NCBI RefSeq assembly: GCF_014899185.1
Contig: NZ_CP045201.1
Coordinates: forward strand, 2,953,501 to 3,017,500
Length of the DNA stretch: 64,000 bases
DNA from: Pseudooceanicola spongiae
GTDB taxonomy: Bacteria; Pseudomonadota; Alphaproteobacteria; Rhodobacterales; Rhodobacteraceae
Reading direction: 5' to 3'
The translations under genes and the position numbers were made by a program. Within the stretch, counting starts at the first letter, position 1; each line of letters starts with the position of its first letter. The notes beneath the pieces were generated by a model. It did no database searches. It was not told the DNA's origin and was given only the letters and a program-made list of their open reading frames with translations. Below, in pieces: positions 63,262 through 64,000 of the stretch.

Positions 63262-63850
63262 TCTGAATTTTCCTTTCCTGTTCCGTGAAGAAGCCGTCGA
63301 CCGCCTGGCGTATGCCCTCGGTCACCGCGTTCAGATCAATCTCGGTCTCTTCATCGTCGAACCGCAGAAACACCTGCCCCTCGGAGAGGGTGTCATCGGC
63401 GACGACGGCCAGAGGGAAGCCGAAGTCCTGCGCCATCAGCCCCTCGGTCGTGACGAGGTTTTCCGGCGAGACGAGAATTTCCACGCGTTGCGAGGCCTTG
63501 CGCTTGGCGAGCTGTTCCAACTCGTCCTTGATGCGCAGGCCGAGGGTTTCGCGAGCCAGCTCGGGCACGACCTTGTCGATGATGTCGCCCATCAGCGGGC
63601 GGATCGCGGCCAGCACGGCGGAATGCGCCTCGGTATAGGTGAAGGAGAGGTCCTGGAGGTTGCGGGCGAGGTCGCTGGTGATATGGGATTGCTCCTCTCT
63701 CAGCGCCTTCGCGGCATCGTCCCAACCGGCCTTGTAGCCATTCTCGAAAGCCTCGAGGCGAATGGTTTCAAGCTCCTCGTCACTCATCGCCGGGGCAGTG
63801 GGCATATGCGGGGTGCCGAAATCCTCAAGGATGCGGGCGATCTGTTTCAT
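63254..63850 (-). CDS. fliH: Flagellar assembly protein FliH
   Basis: 198 aa. A charged N-terminal part is followed by a helical region ('EAFENGYKAGWDDAAKALREEQSHITSDLARNLQDL'), with a heptad-like run, and a C-terminal domain ('VEILVSPENLVTTEGLMAQDFGFPLAVVADDTLSEGQVFLRFDDEETEIDL') typical of FliH-like export regulators. FliH binds the FliI ATPase. Similarity is moderate, but position between fliF and fliN supports the name. Its ATG overlaps the fliF stop (ATGA). Confidence 0.82.
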   Translation of the reverse strand: MKQIARILEDFGTPHMPTAPAMSDEELETIRLEAFENGYKAGWDDAAKALREEQSHITSDLARNLQDLSFTYTEAHSAVLAAIRPLMGDIIDKVVPELARETLGLRIKDELEQLAKRKASQRVEILVSPENLVTTEGLMAQDFGFPLAVVADDTLSEGQVFLRFDDEETEIDLNAVTEGIRQAVDGFFTEQERKIQNG

Positions 63851-64000
63851 GCGGTTTCCTTGCTTTCTTCAAGCCAGCTGCGCAGGATTTCGAGCGTCTC
63901 GTCCTTGCGCTCCTCGATCAGGGACTGCAGCTTGACAACGGGGTCGTCGCTGCTGCTGCTGTCGCCGAAATCCCCCATCATCGGAAAGCCGCCGTCATCG
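63847..64000 (-). CDS. fliF: Flagellar MS-ring protein FliF, C-terminal end
   Basis: The last 51 residues of a leftward gene that continues beyond the window. The end 'DPVVKLQSLIEERKDETLEILRSWLEESKETA' is the FliF C-terminal helix that binds FliG in the C-ring. It is preceded by a Gly/Ser/Asp-rich linker ('DDGGFPMMGDFGDSSSSDD'). The last bases overlap the fliH start by 4 bp. Confidence 0.85.
   Translation of the reverse strand, partial: DDGGFPMMGDFGDSSSSDDPVVKLQSLIEERKDETLEILRSWLEESKETA

Overview
The window is about 64 kb of GC-rich DNA whose content points to a marine-type alphaproteobacterium of the Rhodobacteraceae/Roseobacter group. The evidence is a CcrM-type (GANTC) DNA methyltransferase next to rnhB, an aglR-aglEFGAK alpha-glucoside locus, a petABC cytochrome bc1 operon, a fliF-fliH-fliN-fliP flagellar block, and repeated intergenic palindromes of the CCCCCGAAGTATTTTTGGCAAG kind that I associate with this family. 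The genus cannot be fixed from the window alone. Almost all of it reads as chromosomal core or stable accessory sequence.

Layout. 0-6.6 kb: a cut-off branching glycosyltransferase, a sulfotransferase, a GNAT acetyltransferase, ccrM and rnhB, two small secreted proteins, a membrane-anchored winged-helix protein and pxpA. 6.7-15.3 kb: a polyamine/opine-type ABC importer transcribed leftward from a divergent TetR gene, a DadA/PuuB-like amine oxidoreductase and an IclR regulator. 15.5-18.8 kb: a TauABC-like importer. 18.9-27.9 kb: a sugar locus with a GH1 beta-glucosidase and a LacI regulator (AglR) going left, and aglEFGAK (binding protein, two permeases, GH13 alpha-glucosidase, ATPase) going right; palindromic operators lie between them. 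27.9-34.3 kb: an SDR, a DUF475 membrane protein, tRNA-Lys, dapF-mtaB, a PaiB-like flavoprotein and a GST. 34.3-45.7 kb: an outer-membrane barrel, petABC, and pbpC with a giant alpha-2-macroglobulin gene. 45.8-56.1 kb: a hybrid histidine kinase, yaaA, recQ, yggT, a thioesterase, an MFS carrier, mepA, a phytase-esterase-like protein and a queuosine-precursor transporter with a preQ1-I-like riboswitch. 56.1-62.1 kb: an independent small transcript or mini-ORF, arfB, an AT-rich orphan gene broken by an in-frame UGA, pncB-pncA, an FMN reductase and trhO. 62.2-64 kb: flagellar genes running out of the window.

How the genes fit together. Three complete ABC importers (polyamine-like, taurine/nitrate-like, alpha-glucoside) share two features. 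Each has a stable hairpin directly after its binding-protein gene. Each also has at least one permease with an unusually large extracytoplasmic insertion. The AglR palindromes suggest one repressor for both the alpha- and the beta-glucoside genes. The bc1 genes form a classical fbc operon. pbpC and the alpha-2-macroglobulin gene overlap and should be co-translated as a periplasmic protection module. pncA and pncB form an NAD-salvage pair.

No CRISPR array, prophage or insertion sequence is visible. The least explained parts are the preQ1-I-like leader at 55.4 kb, the short transcript at 56.1-56.3 kb with a 14-nt ribosome-binding match and a built-in anti-SD, the AT-rich orphan at 57-58.3 kb, the helically phased CGGTA triplets at 30.15 and 56.39 kb, the tandem terminator-like repeats at 18.75 kb, and the membrane winged-helix protein at 5.1 kb.
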